This document shows, piece after piece, positions 14,617 through 15,414 of a stretch of DNA of 15,414 nucleotides (positions are counted from its first letter, which is position 1; each line of letters opens with the position of its first letter). The notes under the pieces were generated by a model, which worked only from the letters and a program-made list of their open reading frames with translations, was not told where the DNA came from and searched no databases. Origin of the DNA: Acidobacteriota bacterium. Its GTDB lineage: Bacteria > Acidobacteriota > Vicinamibacteria > Vicinamibacterales > UBA2999. The stretch spans positions 1-15,414 of the forward strand of contig CANIBQ010000110.1 of NCBI GenBank assembly GCA_947465645.1. Reading direction: 5' to 3'. The position numbers and the translations under genes are program-made.

Positions 14617-14865
14617 ATGCCGACGACTGTGCATATTCCTGCAGCCCTACTGAAGTCTGTCGACCGCCGCGCAAAGGTGCTGGGCCTCAGCAGAAATCGC
14701 CTGATCGTTCGAGCGCTCGAGCGGGCTATCAGCGAGCGCCCCGGGTGGGCGCCCGAGTTCCTGGAGAAGCTGCGGAGCGTCGACGACGAGACACAGACGG
14801 CGGTCGACGAACTGCTGGTTGACGTGAAGCACGCGCGCCATTCAAAGAAGCCGCCCAGTCTGTGA
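14617..14865 (+). CDS. Ribbon-helix-helix antitoxin (CopG-like), partner of the PIN toxin
   Basis: The protein has 82 residues from the ATG at 14617. 'TTVHIPAALLKSVDRRAKVLGLSRNRLIVRALERAI' (3-38) is a CopG/RHH DNA-binding unit: a short beta strand followed by two helices. The C-terminal half (about 46-82) is charged and would wrap the toxin. An in-frame TTG at 14566 would prolong the protein by 17 residues ahead of the beta strand and overlap the kinase stop, so I reject it. The gene overlaps the toxin start by 4 bp (GTGA at 14862-14865), which is typical of toxin-antitoxin pairs with coupled translation. The complex probably represses its own promoter at the direct repeat just upstream. Confidence 0.85.
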   Translation: MPTTVHIPAALLKSVDRRAKVLGLSRNRLIVRALERAISERPGWAPEFLEKLRSVDDETQTAVDELLVDVKHARHSKKPPSL

Positions 14866-15269
14866 TCTACGTCCTCGACACCAACGCCGTCTCTGCCCTC
14901 ATGAAGGGACGCGCGCCCCTGGTTGAACGACTTGCGGCCACCGAGCCGGCCGATGTCGCCATCCCCCAACCCGTGCTCGCGGAGATCGCTTTTGGCATCG
15001 AGCGACTGCCGCGCTCGAAGCGTCGTGCGGCCCTGCAGACGCGGTTCGATCTCATTTGTTCGGAGATTCCACGGGTGGAATGGACCGACGCGGTCAGTCA
15101 GGCCTACGGTCGCATCAAGGCCACGCTGGAACGACGCGGCACGCGAATCGAGGATTTCGATGCCGCGATCGCAGCGCACGCTCTCGCGACGGGTGCCACG
15201 CTCGTTACGGCAGACATCGGTCACATGACCCGCGTTCCCGGGCTACAAATCGAGGACTGGGGGCACTAG
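14862..15269 (+). CDS. vapC: PIN-domain ribonuclease toxin (VapC-type)
   Basis: This 135-residue protein starts at a GTG overlapping the antitoxin stop. It has the PIN-domain acidic residues: D6 ('YVLDTNAVSALMKG'), E41 ('VLAEIAFGIERLP'), D100 ('EDFDAAIAAHAL') and D118 ('LVTADIGHMTRVPGL'). These coordinate Mg/Mn for RNA cleavage; known VapC toxins cut tRNA or rRNA and stop translation. 'E-I-x-x-G-I-x-R-L-P' after the second ligand and 'RVPGLQIEDW' at the end are typical of the FitB/VapC group. The full ligand set and length suggest an intact toxin. The stop TAG at 15267-15269 is directly followed by an insertion-sequence end, so the gene was not interrupted. Confidence 0.92.
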   Translation: MIYVLDTNAVSALMKGRAPLVERLAATEPADVAIPQPVLAEIAFGIERLPRSKRRAALQTRFDLICSEIPRVEWTDAVSQAYGRIKATLERRGTRIEDFDAAIAAHALATGATLVTADIGHMTRVPGLQIEDWGH

Positions 15270-15414
15270 CAGGCTGCTGAAAAAATGACTGGCGACCACA
15301 TATCTATGTCCATGTGCAGGCTTCAGCGGTGGCACGTGGTCCACGCGGCCGCGTCGTCGGGGTACTCACGCGGGTCTCGCCAGCAGCGTGCGCAGCCGGA
15401 TCAGGTTGTAGGCC
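15270..15414 (-). mobile_element. One end of an insertion sequence (partial)
   Basis: The stretch begins with CAGGCTGCTGAAAAAATG (15270-15287), which resembles terminal inverted repeats of DDE-transposase insertion sequences, and ends with the 3' part of a transposase gene reading leftward. The non-coding part (about 15270-15365) holds only small palindromes. The rest of the element, its other end and any target duplication lie outside the window. The exact element boundary is uncertain. Confidence 0.6.
15366..15414 (-). CDS. Transposase, last 15 residues (5' part outside window)
   Basis: On the minus strand the frame reads 'AYNLIRLRTLLARPA' and stops at TGA (15368-15366). 'AYNLIR' near the end is characteristic of the final helix of IS4-like DDE transposases. 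With only 15 residues the family is a guess, but the adjacent terminal-repeat-like sequence supports it. Confidence 0.6.
   Translation of the reverse strand, partial: AYNLIRLRTLLARPA

Noticed and set aside
13665..15224. Minus-strand open frame of 519 residues opposite the kinase end and the toxin-antitoxin pair
   Set aside because: It is Arg/Pro/Ser-rich, lacks domains and crosses three real gene boundaries.
15335..15345. CGTGGTCCACG palindrome in the insertion-sequence end
   Set aside because: A 1-nt centre cannot form a stable hairpin, and short palindromes are expected by chance in such GC-rich DNA.

Overview
The window is dense, GC-rich bacterial chromosome with 13 complete protein genes, two genes cut by the window edges, and no tRNA, rRNA or CRISPR array that I can see. 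The gene content suggests a soil-type Acidobacteriota, most likely class Vicinamibacteria. It has two DUF6152 proteins, several secreted beta-rich proteins with 'DLTGTW/LSGIW' starts, a degenerate trypsin-like protein, a PknB-type kinase with TPRs, and secreted NHL and PQQ-type propellers. This placement is inferred from family content, not from a marker gene.

Layout: (1) 1-311, the 3' end of a secreted beta-rich protein. (2) 315-1331, minus strand, a LacI-family repressor, divergent from (3) 1424-7436, a tight five-gene operon with two ATGA overlaps and two gaps of 3 and 6 nt. It encodes a two-domain exported metallo-beta-lactamase-fold protein, a DUF6152 protein, a small exported protein, a Tat-exported amidohydrolase and a PQQ-type beta-propeller dehydrogenase. 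(4) 7570-8819, a two-gene operon with a second beta-rich secreted protein and a second DUF6152 protein. (5) 8816-10357, minus strand, a trypsin-fold protein whose catalytic His and Ser are replaced. (6) 10380-11027, minus strand, a beta/gamma-crystallin plus DUF4214 fusion. (7) 11170-12456, a secreted NHL-like propeller. (8) 12575-14569, a membrane Ser/Thr kinase with zinc ribbon and TPRs. (9) 14617-15269, a RHH antitoxin / PIN toxin (VapBC-type) pair. (10) From about 15270 to the end, one end of an insertion sequence with the last 15 codons of its transposase.

The five-gene operon reads as an envelope oxidation/hydrolysis module. A quinoprotein-like dehydrogenase, an ACMSD-type amidohydrolase, an MBL-fold protein and small beta-rich partners are all predicted to be exported, and a LacI-type sugar or small-molecule sensor probably controls them. 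The substrate cannot be read from the sequence.

The observations most worth following are: (a) the MBL-fold protein has lost all three histidines of metal site 1 but keeps every ligand of site 2; (b) both DUF6152 proteins are predicted to begin, after signal-peptide removal, with His-His and to share a third His exactly 28 residues later, a layout that could bind copper; (c) the trypsin-fold protein is a pseudoprotease; (d) a 12-bp-spaced direct repeat sits directly on the start codon of the RHH antitoxin gene.
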